From positions 434,001 through 498,000 of the forward strand of contig JAESUZ010005523.1 of NCBI GenBank assembly GCA_017311185.1: 64,000 nucleotides of DNA, given 5' to 3'. The DNA is from Proteles cristata cristata (lineage: Eukaryota > Chordata > Mammalia > Carnivora > Hyaenidae). A model generated the notes under the pieces. The model saw nothing but the letters and a program-made list of their open reading frames with translations. It was not told the origin of the DNA and made no database searches. The stretch's first letter is position 1. Every line of letters begins with the position of its first letter. The position numbers and the translations under genes are program-made. This document shows positions 1-12,700 of the stretch, piece by piece.

Positions 1-2334
1 ACGTAACAAACTTTCAACCCCAGCTATGACTGTTCTACCATTATCGTTATTCTCGCCTTGCCACTACTGCAGCCCACTAGGGGGCAGATGCCTGGAGAGG
101 TGCTATCCTGTGCTAATAGATGGCATGCGCCTTTTCTGGCTGTCTCCATGACGAGCCCACCCCGGGCCAAAGCAGCACCACCCTGGAGAGAGCCTCTCTG
201 CGGCCGTTCGTGGCTCCTCTTCCTACCTATATCTGCCAGTCTGCCATTGTCAGGTTTTTGAGCTTCACTCAGCACACGGCTATTTCCCCAGAAAACCAAA
301 ACCAAAGGCCTTTAGGCTGGATCAGGGGTATTTTATTTGGCCAACAGAAAATTTTTTGAAATTCAGATGGATTGCCTTTAGACTGAGCATGTCAACTCTG
401 CTTGGCCACAAGCCTCACTATTCCACACTACTTTCCCCCAGGTCACTTTATGCATTTGTGTGACCCACCTGGTTCCTGCAGCCATCTGACTTCCCTACCT
501 CGGACATAAATCCTGTATGAATCTATCATAATTTTCAGACTGACAAGGACTTCTTCTCAAGTGTCAGGATGGGAGAGGAGACAGTCCATAGCCTCTGAAG
601 CTTCAGAGTTTAGTTCAGTCCAATTCAGCAAACACACAGCTATAGCAACTTACTCTGTGTTAGGTCCAGAGGACAGAGATCTGAGCTTTTGGTCTTGGGA
701 GCCAGCCCCTAGAGATTCTGGCTAGGAAAGGAGATGAGGTAGCAGGGAGAAAAAAGACTGGCACTATCTGGTACCACACCAAAAGGCATTGGATTCACTG
801 GTATTTCTCTCCATTGGCCTACAGAGCTTTCTGAAAGGACAGTTGTCAGAATACAGGCTATTCACAGCTGGGGCTGGGGCTCCCACATTCATGTATCCTC
901 AAGCAGCTTTAGATGGAGAAGCACCCTCTTATTCAGCTTATTCAGACAGTCTCCCCTCTGTCCTGAGGGGGCCAGGAGTCTTGACAAGCCTCTTCCCGCT
1001 CCCCAGTTCCAGCTGCAGTGAGAATTTGGGGGGACTAGATCACACATCAGTCTGGGATATGTCCCACAGGTGCACCTCCAGTTTCAATTTCTAAGATCCC
1101 AACATCCAGGACTACTCTGATGGATCTACTGGAGTCACCGGCTCGGGGCAAAATCATTTAATAAACATTCAGTTGGTAAGTCTAGCTATTATTAAAAATG
1201 TAATAATGAATTGCTAACAAGAAAATGAAACCAATCCAAGGAAATCTCAAATAAGTTCCAGCCAAAAATAGAAGAAAGATCTCAGTCTCCAAGTCTACAT
1301 TACCTCACCAATAAGCCCCGGGAAAATAACTTGCAAGGTCAGCTCTTTGATGCAAAACAATTATCTATAAGAATGAAATAATAGAGCTGTAGAATGCTAT
1401 GAGTGGGAGCAGAGAGAGAAGAAGGTGCGGTAGCAAACAGCAAGAGCGTTACTGTGTTACGCTCCTCCCAGCCCAAGCCCCGTGCTGTCTGCTACGCTCT
1501 CTTTAATCAGACGTGTTTCTCTTGAAACAAAATATACAGTCAATTGCCCATGCTAAGTGCTCAATAAATGTGCAGAATTTAATTGAAATGACTATTGAAG
1601 AAATGAACTAGGTTTGCTACATGAATGATTAGTAAACACAATGGAAGTTTTCCAATTTCAAATAGACTTGAATTATGTAAACATCTACAGTGAGGAGTGG
1701 GTTTTCAATCAGGTGGACTTGGGTCAAATTTGGAGTCTTCCTAAATGCCCCTTTCCTTGTTTATAAAGCTATCTGTCCCAGCCATCAGTACCTTAATCTC
1801 GGTCTTCCGTCCACACACACAAAGTAAGTACTTCATAACTGTGACTTCTCTGTGATACTCTTGCAAACCCGGATTTGTAGGACCCTCCCTCTTCCCTTCA
1901 ACCAGTCGGCTTCTGCCCATGATTAGAACCCACCCCTCCAGGATACTGTCCCCCAACCTGCCCACTCCTCTGCTCTACTTGTGCTGTCCATGCTCTCTTT
2001 GTGACTTGATTTGCCATCTCCTTGCCTAGCACGGCCAGACCATGTGTATGCATAACAGGACTTTCCTGCACACACCAGGGATAAGGCACTCACAGCCTCC
2101 TTTTTCTCTTGCTGGCCTCAGCCTCATCTAACAGCAGACTCTCAGAGTATATTTAAATCCCAACATAAATATTTATTGAATGAAACTGACTGACGTCTGA
2201 GCAAGGCTGGGGCAGGCAGTTTCCACCTCTCAGCCTTGTTGCCACTTAGCCCACAGAGCCCCACGGGCGAGCCAGGCAAGGGGCAAAGCTCAGCGCCACA
2301 TACTGAGACACACTGGGAGCCTTCTCTATTTACC
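1..2334. other. Intergenic sequence, no gene seen
   Basis: I see no exon with matching splice sites, no recognisable protein similarity and no young repeat here. The short open frames on both strands overlap each other and look like chance. A MIR/L2-like end (GCTAAGTGCTCAATAAATG) lies near 1550-1570. Confidence 0.6.
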
Positions 2335-2450
2335 TGTCGACTCATTTCATTTCTTCATTCGTTCCACAAATCACTGTGGAGCACCAGTTTTGTGCCAGGT
2401 AACATTCAGGGAATGCACCTGTAAACAAGACCCCAAAGACCTAGGTGGTT
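2335..2450 (-). repeat. L2 LINE 3' fragment
   Basis: The order 'TTCATTCGTTCCACAAATCAC', 'GAGCACC', 'TGTGCCAGG', 'AAACAAGACC' is the reverse-complement layout of the L2 3' end (inverse of AATAAATATTTGTTGAATGAA and its upstream part). It is old and diverged. The orientation call is from memory of the consensus. Confidence 0.5.
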
Positions 2451-2789
2451 AATACATCAGGAAAGCGTCTCATAACCGTTGTACTGGAGCTTGCCAAAGC
2501 CAGGTCTCCAGCGACAGGCTGCACCCCTGAAGAGGACCCCAGCTGTCCAAGGCCACCCTCACAACCCCCAGAAGCTTGGCCCAGAAAGTCCCAGCCAGAA
2601 GGAATGGGTTCCAGAAGCTACAGGAGGGCAGCTAAAGCAGGGATAGACAAAGCCTCCCCTTCGCTGGGAAGGTGAAGGTCCCCAGCACAGCCCCCCATAT
2701 GTCCATCCTGTAACCCCAACATTCCTGTTCTCCTTCACCCTCTTGTTCCCTCAACAGATGCTCCCTGAAAACCATGTTTGTCCTAGCCT

Positions 2790-3030
2790 TACACTAAGGG
2801 TAAGAGAAAAGAGATAGCTTTTCTTTCACTGTACTTATAACCTTTCAATATATTTGTGTGTTGTTGTTTTGTATTGTATTTGCTAATATCATCTCCCCAA
2901 GCAGACTATAAATGCCATGAAGGTGGAGAGCAGGTCAGCGTGGCTTACCATGATATACTAAGCACTTAGCCCGATGCCTGGCACCTAGTAGGCATGTAGT
3001 AAGATCCTTTGAGTGCACAGACGAATAAGG
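2790..3030 (+). repeat. L2 LINE 3' fragment
   Basis: The tail layout of L2 is readable: 'CCCCAAGCAGACTATAAATG', 'CCATGAAGGTGGAG', then 'GATGCCTGGCACCTAGTAGG'. It is diverged, as expected of a repeat older than the placental radiation. Confidence 0.6.
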
Positions 3031-4148
3031 CAAAATCCCTGGGCTCAAGTCTCCAGGACAGAGACACGAACAGACATTTGGCAATCGATGCCTCTCCCTG
3101 CAGTACTTCTTATGTCCTTCGATGCTCTCTCGGGCAAGTCGGGGCATAAATAAGTACATGAATCAAGGGCCAATCAATCGTCCCTTCTCTCCTGTATCTC
3201 TTACTAAACCTCTCAATAGTCACAGCGGTCACCTCCAAGGTGGTCATAAATGACTCACGGTTTGCAGAGCATGGCAGATGCACTGCCCCATCTTGCAGGA
3301 CAGGTGCAGCAGCATGAGAGCACTCTCCTAAGCCGTTTTGCCAAACTCACAAGCCATTCTCGAGCTTTCTGTCTCCCCCCTCCACAGCCTGAAATAGTAG
3401 AACAGATATGGCATTTCACGTCCAAACTCCCTGTTGCTACTTTGCAGCTCTCTAGTCATCTGACTTTTTGAACATCAATTTCCCCATCTGCAAAAAAGAA
3501 ATGACTCCCATCTCAGAAGAAGTCATTTATGAAAGGGTAAAATGCTCTCTGGATGTGGTGGTGGCTGTTAGCAGGTGTGGTCTCCCTTTCCTAAACCTAA
3601 AGGGGGGTGGGTAACAGCCTTCGCCTTCTGCTCCTCTGTCAAGACCCGAGCATGCCTGCTTCTCTGGCATTCCCGTTCCCTCCCTCTGCCTCCTGCCCCC
3701 GCCCCAAGCTCTGCCTCCATGTGACAATGCCTAAGCTAAACCCTGTTCTGTCCAAGGGATGCCCACCCCCTTTCCTCTCTGCTATAAATAGTTTAGATGG
3801 GGGAGGTGGGAGTGGGGATTGGGTTTAGGGGAAAGAAACCTTCATTTCTTACTTCATGCAGAGGTTGCCACCTGGCTATGAGAGTTTTTCTGTTTGACCA
3901 GAATTGATATTGGCTTTATTTTATATTATTTAAAACGTGAAAACAGCTGTACAGAACACCACGGCCATGGTCCCTTCGCACAATGATTTCTGCCTTACCT
4001 CTGAAGGCATCTGAATTTACAACCCCTAGATAGATTTTTTTTCCTAGATAGATTTTTTTTTAAGTAGTGGGCTTACAGCTGACTTTCCTTTTATTGTATT
4101 CTTCAGAAAAAAATTGTCTAAAGGAAAAATCAATCAATCAATTAATTA
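3031..4148. other. Intergenic sequence, no feature seen
   Basis: Mixed-composition unique sequence. No exon, RNA gene or clear repeat was recognised. Confidence 0.5.
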
Positions 4149-4350
4149 AATTTTTATAAATGTTTATTATTTATTTCTTAGAGAGAGACCCAGCTGGGGG
4201 GAAGGGGCATAGAGAGAGGGAGAGAGAGAGAATCCCAAGCAGGCTCCATGCTCAGCGCACAGATCCTGATGTGGGGCTCAATCCCACAACAGTGAGATCA
4301 TGACCTAAGCTGATATCTAGGATCAGACGCTTAACTAACTGAAAGTCCCA
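4149..4350 (-). repeat. Carnivore tRNA-derived SINE, diverged
   Basis: Read on the minus strand it has the tRNA-like head, the GATCATGACCT/AGGTCATGATC core, a (CT)n stretch and an AAATAAATAAA-like tail. Several changes in the head (AACTAACTGAAAGTCCC at the 5' end) mark it as an old copy. Confidence 0.85.
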
Positions 4351-6450
4351 ATAAATTAAATGTTAAAATGTTTTTTAAGTAACAATGAGACAATGAACTA
4401 AAACCATCAATAACCTCACAACCTAAAGATAACCATTATTAACATGTTATTTTATAGCTTGTGATGTTTTACATAAATTGATGGTATGCATATTTTTTAA
4501 AGAAAAAAAAAACAGGGATTGTACCATTACCTGGTCTTTCAGTTTCTCATTCACTTCATAATATTGTGAATATCTTTTGATATCATTGAATGTTTCACAG
4601 TATTAGAGGTTCTATACGTAGTTCAACATATGTCGAGATGCTGTAATAGAGACCTGAAATAAGACAGTTTAAACAAGACAGTTTATTTCCCTTTTATGTG
4701 GACGTCCAGTCCAGTATGGTGCTCCATGAGGTGGCAAGGCTCCCCTTGATGTGTTCGTCTCCACTATTCCTTCTTGCCCCCGTTACCCAGGAGGACCCCT
4801 CCCCAGAGCAGCCCTGCAGTCACCAGGGAGGATTGAAAAGGAGGGTAGGTGACACATCCTTCCTCTGGAGGCACAGCCGTCTCAGGGTCTACACAGTGCA
4901 CTTGTTACCTCTGCTCTCCTCCTCTTGGCCAGAACCGTGGCCACACCGGCCATTAGACTTAGACACAGTTCTTATCTTGACATCCCTGTGCCAGATGAAT
5001 AGGACACATTCTATCATTAGATAGAATAGGGGGAATAGATACTGGGAGACGGCTGTCAGTTACTGCCACTACCTTATTTTGGGGACTATTGTGAGATAGT
5101 CATACACCTATTGTTATTTTCTGAAGATAAATTTTCAGTAGACAAACTATTTAATCAAAGAGTAAGCATATTTAAGTTTCAAAAGAGCCATTCTCACTTT
5201 TTGTTTCTGTGAAAGGTCATACTCACTTAAACATTTTTCTTTTTAGCTTTCCTTCTGCCTTGAATACACTTCAGGTCTCCATCCTTTAAGGGGAAACCAT
5301 CCTGCGTGGGTGGTAAGCATCAATGAACATAATCCCCAACTGAAAGCCACATCCATCAGCCCCCTCCAGTTGGGTGTGCCAAAGCTGGATCCAGGCAGGG
5401 GCTCGGGGCAGTCTGGAATGTCAGGTACTGCTGTTGAGAACCCCCTTGCCAGGGGATGGAGGTCTGGATGGAGCTCCTGATCCCCAGACAGGCTCTTAGG
5501 TAAAAACGCTGATCAGGCACAGAGGTCACAATCAGGAAACCTTGGGCAAAAAGATACTGGGATGTGGGCTGGAATGTGATGGAGGCAGGTCCTGGAACAG
5601 GCAGATAGTTAGAGGTTCTTTCCCAGGACTGGAGAGGAAGATATTCACAAGGTCAAATGCCAGGGGAGTCAAGGCCCCAGGCCACTCACTGATTTCTCCC
5701 CAAGAGAGGTTCATCTAGTCGTGGTCCTGAGGGCCTCCCTTAAACCCACTCTGCAACTTCGGTGGGTCTTAGAGGAAGCTGCCACCAGCACTGGGAGCTC
5801 TCTCTTTACACCCCTACTTCCCGGATCACTGGTCAGCACCATAAACTCCATGAAAATCTAAATTCAGATTAGCCACTGGTGCCTCAAAAGTAGAGTGGGG
5901 AGGTGGAAGGAAGGCGAGTGAGGAAATCTTAGGCAAGTCCATCTCAGGAAGCAGGAAGTGGAGTGGGGAGAGTCTCTGTACCCTTCATTCTTCCAGTCCA
6001 ATTCTCTCAGGTCTCTGTGCCAAGAGAGAAAGAGTCACCAAGCAGCCCAGCAACTTCTGAAATGGCTGCTGTCCTGAAGTCTCGGGAAGCCACTCAACCC
6101 AAGATCTCCCCACCGATTTCAGCCAGAGCCAACAATTACCACCAGGAGGCACCAAGCTGGCAAGGGGGTAGCTTGTTCTTCCTCAGCAGGAAATACCGCT
6201 GAGTCAGCTTCCTGGTCCATCAGAGAAGCCCTTCCAGAAGCCCTCCCAGCCCCAACCCGGCCAGTCTGCCCACCCTGTCCTTGCCCTTTCCACTGTCTGG
6301 GAAGCAGGCTCTGGCCCGCTTTTCATCCACCCTTAACTCAAAGTCATCTCTTCACAAGAAGATTTCCAGGGACACCACAGCCCCACTTTCCCCCACTCTC
6401 TGTCCTTCTCCAGCTTTCATTTTCTTTTTAACCATCAACACCTTCTCACA
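4351..6450. other. Intergenic sequence with an AT-rich old repeat
   Basis: 4380-4680 is AT-rich and reads like an ancient, unassigned LINE or DNA-transposon remnant. The rest is unique sequence. No exon was recognised. Confidence 0.35.
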
Positions 6451-6650
6451 ACTTAAAAAACTTTTTTTAAGTGTTTAATTATTTTGAGAGAGAGAGAGCG
6501 TGCTGGGGAGGGGTACCAAGAGAGGAAGAGAGAAAATCCCAAGCAGGTTCCGCCCTGTCAGAGCACAGCTCCAACCCACAATCGTGAGATCATGACTTGA
6601 GCTAAAACCAAGAGTTGGTCACTTAACCGACTGAGCCACACAGGTGCCCC
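6451..6650 (-). repeat. Carnivore tRNA-derived SINE
   Basis: Antisense copy: a T-rich left end, (GA)n, AGATCATGACTTGAGC, and ACCGACTGAGCCACACAGGTGCCCC at the right end, which is the SINE 5' head. It is moderately diverged. Confidence 0.9.
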
Positions 6651-9099
6651 AATACCATCTCACGAGTTTTAATGGCATGTGTTTAGTGTCGTCTCTCTGA
6701 CAGCACGCAAGCTTAATGGTGCATCCAGAGTCTAGAACAGCACCTGACACACAGCATTTTGCTGACTGAAGAGACCCCGTCTCTCCCCCTGGCTGGACCA
6801 GCTTCCAGCAGCTCCTGGTCCCCTTGGCCACCACCGGCCAGGACTCCCCACCACCAGTAGAGTTTGATGCCCCTGAGAAATGCACCTTCTTACTGCAGAG
6901 AACTTCTTAATTATCCTGCTAATTATAAGCCCAATAGTCCTAGCTCTGCCCTGCCACCATGGCAAACCTCATATCCTTATGAGGTCCAGGATAAACAAAT
7001 CCAATATATTTTGTTTTCATTATTGCTGTTTAATGGGCCATAATGAAACTATGGCTAGGGTGCACAAAAGGAGATCATTTAGAGAAGGCGCCAGTGCAGA
7101 GCTGCTGGTGAGTGAGGGCCTTGCTGTTCAGATTTCATTTACTGTAATCCTGGCTGCCTCCCTGTGCCCAGAAACCCATCACTTATTCATCCCTCTTTGC
7201 CTTTGGCTCTGAGCCTGCCACCCCAGCAGGATGGCCGCCCTCATGGAGAGCAGTCAGGGGCCCAGGGACCAGGGGGACAGTGGAAGGTCCCCGTGGCCCG
7301 GTGCCTAGATGTCTTCCCCCATACTCACCAAAGCAGCAGGAAACTTTTAAAAATAATTTCTCACAGTCTGGCAAGCCACACATAAAAGACACCTTTTTCT
7401 ATCTTTTCTTCTCATACACACACACTCTCTCTCTAAATCATTATATGGTGTTAAACAGTTTGCCATACTTCTATTGCTTAGATTGTATTACATTTCTTTG
7501 GGGGTTCTTTTTTAGGGAGGGGTCTTCTCATTCCATGCCTGTTTTTCTGTTGGAAGTTTCAAAATTTCTACTGGAGGATTAATGCTTTGTAAGAGCTCTG
7601 GATGCCGTAAGATTTTACTCTTCTGTTTGGCCTCCACGTTGCAAACGTTTTCCTTGGTTTCTCATGGGCCAGTGGTGGTGTGTCCACTCACAGGACAGCC
7701 CCAGTGGCTCTGTGCTTTGAGCTTGGTGAGGACAGAGGTGGTCCCTCCATGCTCCCCCCTCCATGGGTGGAGTCAGTGGGAGGCGGCACCCTCCCTCCTC
7801 ACTCCGGGGCTGGCTCTCTGGCTGCCCAAGAAGAACGATCCCCTCCTCTCCAGCCCCCAGGAGGACCCTGGGCCTCCTCCCCCTGCACTCCCCACTGGGG
7901 CTGACTTTTGGAAGTAGAAACACTGTGTTCTACTCCCTCTTTCAGTCTCCTGCCTCCTTTGAATCTTTGTTTCTGCTTTGGAGGAGACTGGAGGGAAAAC
8001 AGCTCTGGGCACCAGTGAGAGAATTCGGGGTGGGGGTGAGGTAGGAAACATCCAGGCAAAGGACCCAGAGGAGCCCTGGAAAGCACACCACATTGACGGC
8101 TTGTCTTCATCCCCCATGACGGCTCCCAGAAAGACTTCCCAACACTCTGTGGCCAGTCAGCGAATGGAAGAGGGACCTCCCTTCAGCTCTTGCCCACCGG
8201 CAAAGCAGTGTGAGAGGGTGAGATCTGGGTGGGGGAGGGGGGAGCGTCAGCTGCAGAGAAGGTGGGGGATCCTTGGAAACAGCCAAGGCTGCAGTGAGGC
8301 TGGGCTATACAGAGCCATACCTGGCCCTCGAGCTGGAGTCCTGCAAAGAGGGGCAGCCCTAACCCCACCCCACAGGATTTCCATGTGCAGCCAGATGCTT
8401 GGAAGGGCACAGAGGCAAGCTGGGGGCTTGTCAGGCCCCTAACTATGGCCAGAGGATTATTTGAAGACAGTGGGTATTGTGCGTGCTGCCGTCTCACCAA
8501 TCAGTAATCTGGACCAGGCCAGAGGTGCCTAGACATACGCAGAGGTGTCCTACTGTCGGGGCTCCTGTGCAATCACGCAGCACAGGCTCTGGAGGTCTGC
8601 GGAGGACTCTGCCTATTGTCACTGCAGACAGCCAGTGCTCCCACAGACTTCTTCCTGTGCAGCTGGCCTTGCTACGCAGGATAATGAAGCTTCTGTCTAG
8701 AGTGCAGGCTCAGGGATGCTGGTGGGGGAGAGCTGGGGGACCCATGGGCCGGGGCCTCTGTCAGCAAGCCACTCTCCAAGACCCAGAGTCACAGAAGGTA
8801 GGACAGGAAGATGAAACCACAGAACTGCGAAGAGACTGAGCTGGGGCAGGGCAAGGCACTGCCAGTAGTGCCCAAGTCCAACCTGATGGACCGGTGGGCA
8901 ACACCCAGCTCTGTGGCTCAGAAGCTGTGCCCCGTGTCCAGCTGGCCCAGCAGGCAGGACTGCGTTGGGGGGTGGGAATAGGGGGGTGGTGGAAGTGAGG
9001 GGAGGGATGGAGCGCAGGGGGTCTGAAGAAGACTGAGCACTCCTTCCACAGCACCTGCTCCCCTCTCACCTTTGAGAGCTCCTGTTCATCCTTCTAGAC
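6651..9099. other. Intergenic, GC-rich at 7.6-9.0 kb, no gene recognised
   Basis: 7600-9050 is G/C-rich and carries overlapping open frames of 100-154 codons on both strands. CpG is scarce, so it is not a CpG island. The frames compete with each other and none shows a known domain. I read it as unique intergenic DNA with long frames caused by low stop-codon density. Confidence 0.5.
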
Positions 9100-9326
9100 C
9101 TGTGATTCTCAACCAGGGAAATTTTTATTCCCAGGGGACATTTGGAAACATCTGGAGATGTTTCTGGTCATCACAACCTGTTGCGGTGAGGGGTTGCTAC
9201 TGGCATCTAGCGGGAGAGGCCAAAGATAGTGTTAAACTTCCTGCCATGCAGAGGAGTCCCACACTCACAACAAAGAATCATCTATTGGGCTCCAAATGTC
9301 AACAGCACTGAAATCCAGAAACCCTG
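9100..9326 (+). mobile_element. MER5A-like hAT (Charlie) non-autonomous DNA transposon
   Basis: The body follows the MER5A layout: GATTCTCAACCAGGGAAATT near the start, GGGACATTTGG, TCTGGAGATGTTTCTGGT, TGCTACTGGCATCTAGCGG, and ACAACAAAGAATCATCT near the end. The flanks 9092-9099 (TTCTAGAC) and 9327-9334 (CTCTAGAC) agree at 7 of 8 bases, the 8-bp target duplication expected of hAT elements. It is an ancient, inactive copy. Confidence 0.85.
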
Positions 9327-9339
9327 CTCTAGACTCAGC

Positions 9340-9560
9340 TTGCTCATCCATCCATTCATTCATCCAACACATACTCACTGAGTACGAAGCATGTGCCGGC
9401 CCTAATGGCCCCTCTGCTGATGTGCCTTCCTTACTCTGGGCCCCGTCTCTTTCTCCTCTCCATCCCATTATCTCCCCCATGTCTTCATTAAGTATTAGAC
9501 AGGTCCCAAACACCCGCTCTGTGCCAGGCTTTGCCCTCAGAAGAGGGCCCAGTGAAATCT
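9340..9560 (-). repeat. L2-like fragments
   Basis: 'CATCCATTCATTCATCCAACA', 'CTGAGTACGAAGCATGTGCC' and, further on, 'CCGCTCTGTGCCAGGC' match the antisense L2 3' layout. The boundaries are uncertain. Confidence 0.4.
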
Positions 9561-9689
9561 GCTTCTAGACATTCCTATGCTGGCCCCACACCATCTTCTC
9601 TGCCACCTTTTGTGTGAACTAGTACTTGTTTCATCTCTCTCACCAGAGTGTCTCTTTACTTTTTATTTCCTTACTGTGCATCTGCTCCT

Positions 9690-9832
9690 CCACTGACACT
9701 TTAAGAGAGTGCCATTTCCCTCTCTTTATGGATAAGGAAGCTGCCATTTAGAAAACTTGGGGGACTCTCTTAAAGTCACACAGCTAGCTGGCCAGGGGCA
9801 GAGCTGGGTCCAAACACAGGACTCTGACCACA
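9690..9832 (-). repeat. MIR SINE fragment
   Basis: The antisense MIR core is visible: 'GATAAGGAAGCTG', 'TTAAAGTCACACAGCTAGCT', 'GGGGCAGAGCTGGG', 'CCAAACACAGGACTCTGAC'. It is an ancient mammalian SINE. Confidence 0.7.
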
Positions 9833-10307
9833 TTCTCAGTGTGCAAAGGGCTGTGGGCCAACAGCCTTCATTTTTAGGTCTGCAGGATACCAAGAAAAAA
9901 ATCCTTGAATGGGATCTTGGGTTGATCTGGGAACCCCAAGTTGTGCAAGGTCTCAAGGTCACCAGAACCTCATTTGTACCAAGCAGGAGCCCACCACAGG
10001 TTTGTAGGCAAGGCCCAGAGATGTCTCTGTTTCCCTGGCCCTCTGTGCTTCCTCCTGCAGAGGCACGTACCCCCCTGGTCAGTGTTCCATGCTGCCCAAG
10101 TCAGAGAGTAAGTAGTTGTTTTTTGTCTTGTTAAATAGCTTCATTGTAGAAAAGGTGGGAAACATAGTTAATTAAGTAAGAAGAAAACAACAGGCACACA
10201 AGATCTCAATGACCAATTTTGTAACCAATTTTTGTCACCAGTTTGTAACCAATTTTCTTCATTTAATGATGCTATGAATATCATCTTCTATTTCTTCTCC
10301 ACAACTT

Positions 10308-10444
10308 GGATGGAAGAATGGAAGAATACGTGGTAGATGGGTGAATGGGTAGATGATGGTTGGATGAATGGATGCTGGGTGGATGGATGAGTGGATGACA
10401 GATGGATAGAAGGAAGGAAGGAAGGAAGGAAGGAAGGAAGGAAG
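10308..10444 (+). repeat. (TGGA)n / (GAAG)n simple repeat
   Basis: A degenerate GGAT/TGGATG tract at 10308-10407 runs into an almost perfect GAAG repeat of about nine units at 10408-10444. The pure part is a likely length-variable microsatellite. Confidence 0.9.
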
Positions 10445-10700
10445 GCCCTTCATTCACCTGTTAGCTCCCTATAGATGGACATTTAGTTCACACCTATTCT
10501 TAAATTTTCAAATAAATGGTTTCTCCTTGATAACACGCTAAAGAATTTTCTGGCAGGAGTTTTTTGTTTCTCGTTTGTTTCATTTTATCTAAGCAACACC
10601 ATGCATCTACAATGGACAACAGAAGAAGACTTATTTCTCTTTCCACTACCCGGTTGACAGCAGTAGCTTACAGGAAAGGCAAAGTTCTTGTTCTGATTTA

Positions 10701-10932
10701 TTTTTTAAAATAATTTTTTTAAATGTTTTATTTATTTCTAGGAGAGTGAGAGAGAGAGACAGCGTGAGCAGGGGAGGGTCAGAGAGAGAGGGAGTCACAG
10801 ACTGAAATAGGCTCCAGGCTCTGAGCTGGCAGTCAGCACAGAGCCCGACGCGGGGCTCGAACCCACGAACTGCGAGATCATGACCTAAGCGAAAGTCGGA
10901 CGTTTAACCAACTAAGCCACCCAGGCGCCCCA
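10701..10932 (-). mobile_element. Young tRNA-derived SINE with target duplication
   Basis: Full-length antisense copy. TSDs of 12 identical bases (TGTTCTGATTTA) lie at 10689-10700 and 10934-10945. It belongs to the group with TTTATTTCTAGGAG instead of TTTTTGAGAG and GGCAGTCAGCACAGAG in the body. The head is nearly intact (AACCAACTAAGCCACCCAGG). Confidence 0.95.
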
Positions 10933-11274
10933 CTGTTCTGATTTAGTTAGACCTCTGGTGATCTCACCTGGGATCCAGCTAAGTGTACCAAGGAGAAGAG
11001 TGAGGATCAAAGACACCTTTCCCTTGACCCTTTAGCCCACTGGCTTTGCAAGCTCTCAGCTGTGCCAGTGACCTACTTCCCTAAGCTTCATAAGCACCTT
11101 CTAAGACTGATTGCCCAAACCATCCACTGTCCAGCCAGGTGGGAGAGGGGAAGACCCCAAGCTAGGACTCAGGACCCAAGCGCTGGAGGAGATAGAAGAA
11201 GGCAGGGGAAGACATGAAACTTCCTCCTCCTTCCTCCAGATATGGCCTGGTAAGAATGACTACAGAAGCCTCCA

Positions 11275-11545
11275 GTTCATTTATTATTGATTCAGTACTA
11301 TCAAGGGCTGACTCTGTGCCCAGTCTGTACGGTCCACAGGGCCCCAACAGTGAATGACCCTGCAGGAAAAGATGACACAAGCTATAACAGCCCCTCCCAG
11401 AATGGAACCAGCCACCCTTTCATCATTTCCAAGTCCTTGTCTCATCCTGTGAGGTGGGTCAAGATTCAGCCTCACTTTGCAGATGAATAAACCAAGGCTT
11501 AGGGAGAGTCTGTGACTCGCCTGTCACACAAGGAGTTCAATGCAT
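11275..11545 (-). repeat. L2 and MIR fragments
   Basis: 11275-11400 has antisense L2 features (TTCATTTATTATTGATTCAG, CTGACTCTGTGCCCAG, CAACAGTGAATGACC). 11430-11545 has antisense MIR features (TCATCCTGTGAGGTGGGT, TTTGCAGATGAATAAACCAAGG). Confidence 0.5.
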
Positions 11546-12269
11546 CCTTAGACAAGATCTGCTGCTTCTGGATTCCAAGTGGATTGTTTCCTCCCATGCC
11601 CACTTTCTGCTCCCCCTACTCGAAGGAGTCACGTTTATGCCAGGGTGAGGCCCCAGAAAGAATTGCCACCCACACCCACCTCACTGGTAACCACAATTTT
11701 CCACCAACATGCCTGGATACTGCCACAGTGAGACTGTCTTCTGCTCATTGCCGTGGAGAAATCTGACAGCACTGAGCTTATTGGAGACAAAAGAGGGCCT
11801 GGAGATGCTGGGGTTCACAATATAGTGGAAGAGAAAGGACATGAAGGAGGTGTGATTATTAGAAGCAAGGATCCTGTGGCCCAGTGGATAGACACACTGT
11901 CCCTTGCAGTAGTTGACCTGGTAGCTGGGGTGGGCAAGATGACCCAGCCTCCATTAGCTGATATCCTGGAGATCCACATAGAGGAGGTGCTTCTGGCAGG
12001 CCACAGGCCTCTCTGAGCTGCCTCTCCCACTCCCCAGCCACCCGTGTGGCCAGTGGTGATGTGAGAAGGTGGCTCCTGCTAGGCAGCTGCAGAGCTGTGG
12101 AGGCTTGCATACCTAGCTTTGGCCTGAGCCTCACCTCCCTGCAGTCGTCCTCAGCCCCTACCCTCTGTTCTGTTCTCCAGGGGGCAGGAGGGACAGGTAA
12201 GGCTTTACCTGTGACCAAGCACTCTTGTTGCTGCTCAGATGCAGGTCCACTTCTTTCCTGCCGGGTGGC
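11546..12269. other. Intergenic sequence, no gene recognised
   Basis: Open frames of 87 codons (+, 11753-12016) and 139 codons (-, 11859-12278) overlap in opposite directions with no known domain and no splice context. I treat both as chance. Confidence 0.45.
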
Positions 12270-12289
12270 CATGAGCAATACTGGTCAAG

Positions 12290-12510
12290 TGTCAGACATG
12301 GTCCATGCCTTTTACCCATGTGCTGGGGTCCAAATGGGTAGGAATTAAATAGGATGGCCCTGCAGCCACACTGCCTGGGTTCAAACTCTGGCTCTGGCCT
12401 TTGTGTGCCTCAGTTTCCCTCCCCTGTAAAATAGTAATAATAATGGCTTAAACCTCAAAAGCCTGCTGAGAACATTAAAGTCATTTGACTTGGTGCGGAT
12501 GAGCTTAATT
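12290..12510 (+). repeat. MIR plus upstream unit, copy 1 of a local duplication
   Basis: The MIR part is in sense orientation: CACACTGCCTGGGTTCAAAC, GTGCCTCAGTTTCCCTC, TGTAAAATAGTAATAATAATG. The 50 bases to its left (GGTAGGAATTAAATAGGATG) and the stretch after the MIR recur at 13240-13330 and 13738-13850. Confidence 0.6.
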
Positions 12511-12519
12511 CAATAACTC

Positions 12520-12700
12520 GTTCAACCCTACAACACCCCAAGCTGACCCCAGTTTTTGCAAAAGGAAATGAAGGTTAGAGCGGGTGAGTAGATTAACCGA
12601 GTCATCAGGTTGTAAATGGCTGAGCTAGAATTTGATCTGAGGCAGTGAAGCTTCAGAGCGCATATTCTTAACCACTATGTCATGCAGCTGGCCTCTTGGT
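12520..12700 (-). repeat. MIR SINE, antisense
   Basis: Antisense MIR layout: AAAAGGAAATGAAGGTTAGA, GCTGAGCTAGAATTTGATC, TTCTTAACCACTATGTCATG. It is an old diverged copy adjoining a sense MIR. Confidence 0.6.

Noticed and set aside
7600..9069. Dense overlapping ORFs of 100-154 codons on both strands, suggesting a gene
   Set aside because: The frames overlap in opposite directions, share no domain and lack splice context. The stretch is simply G/C-rich, with few stop codons and few CpGs.
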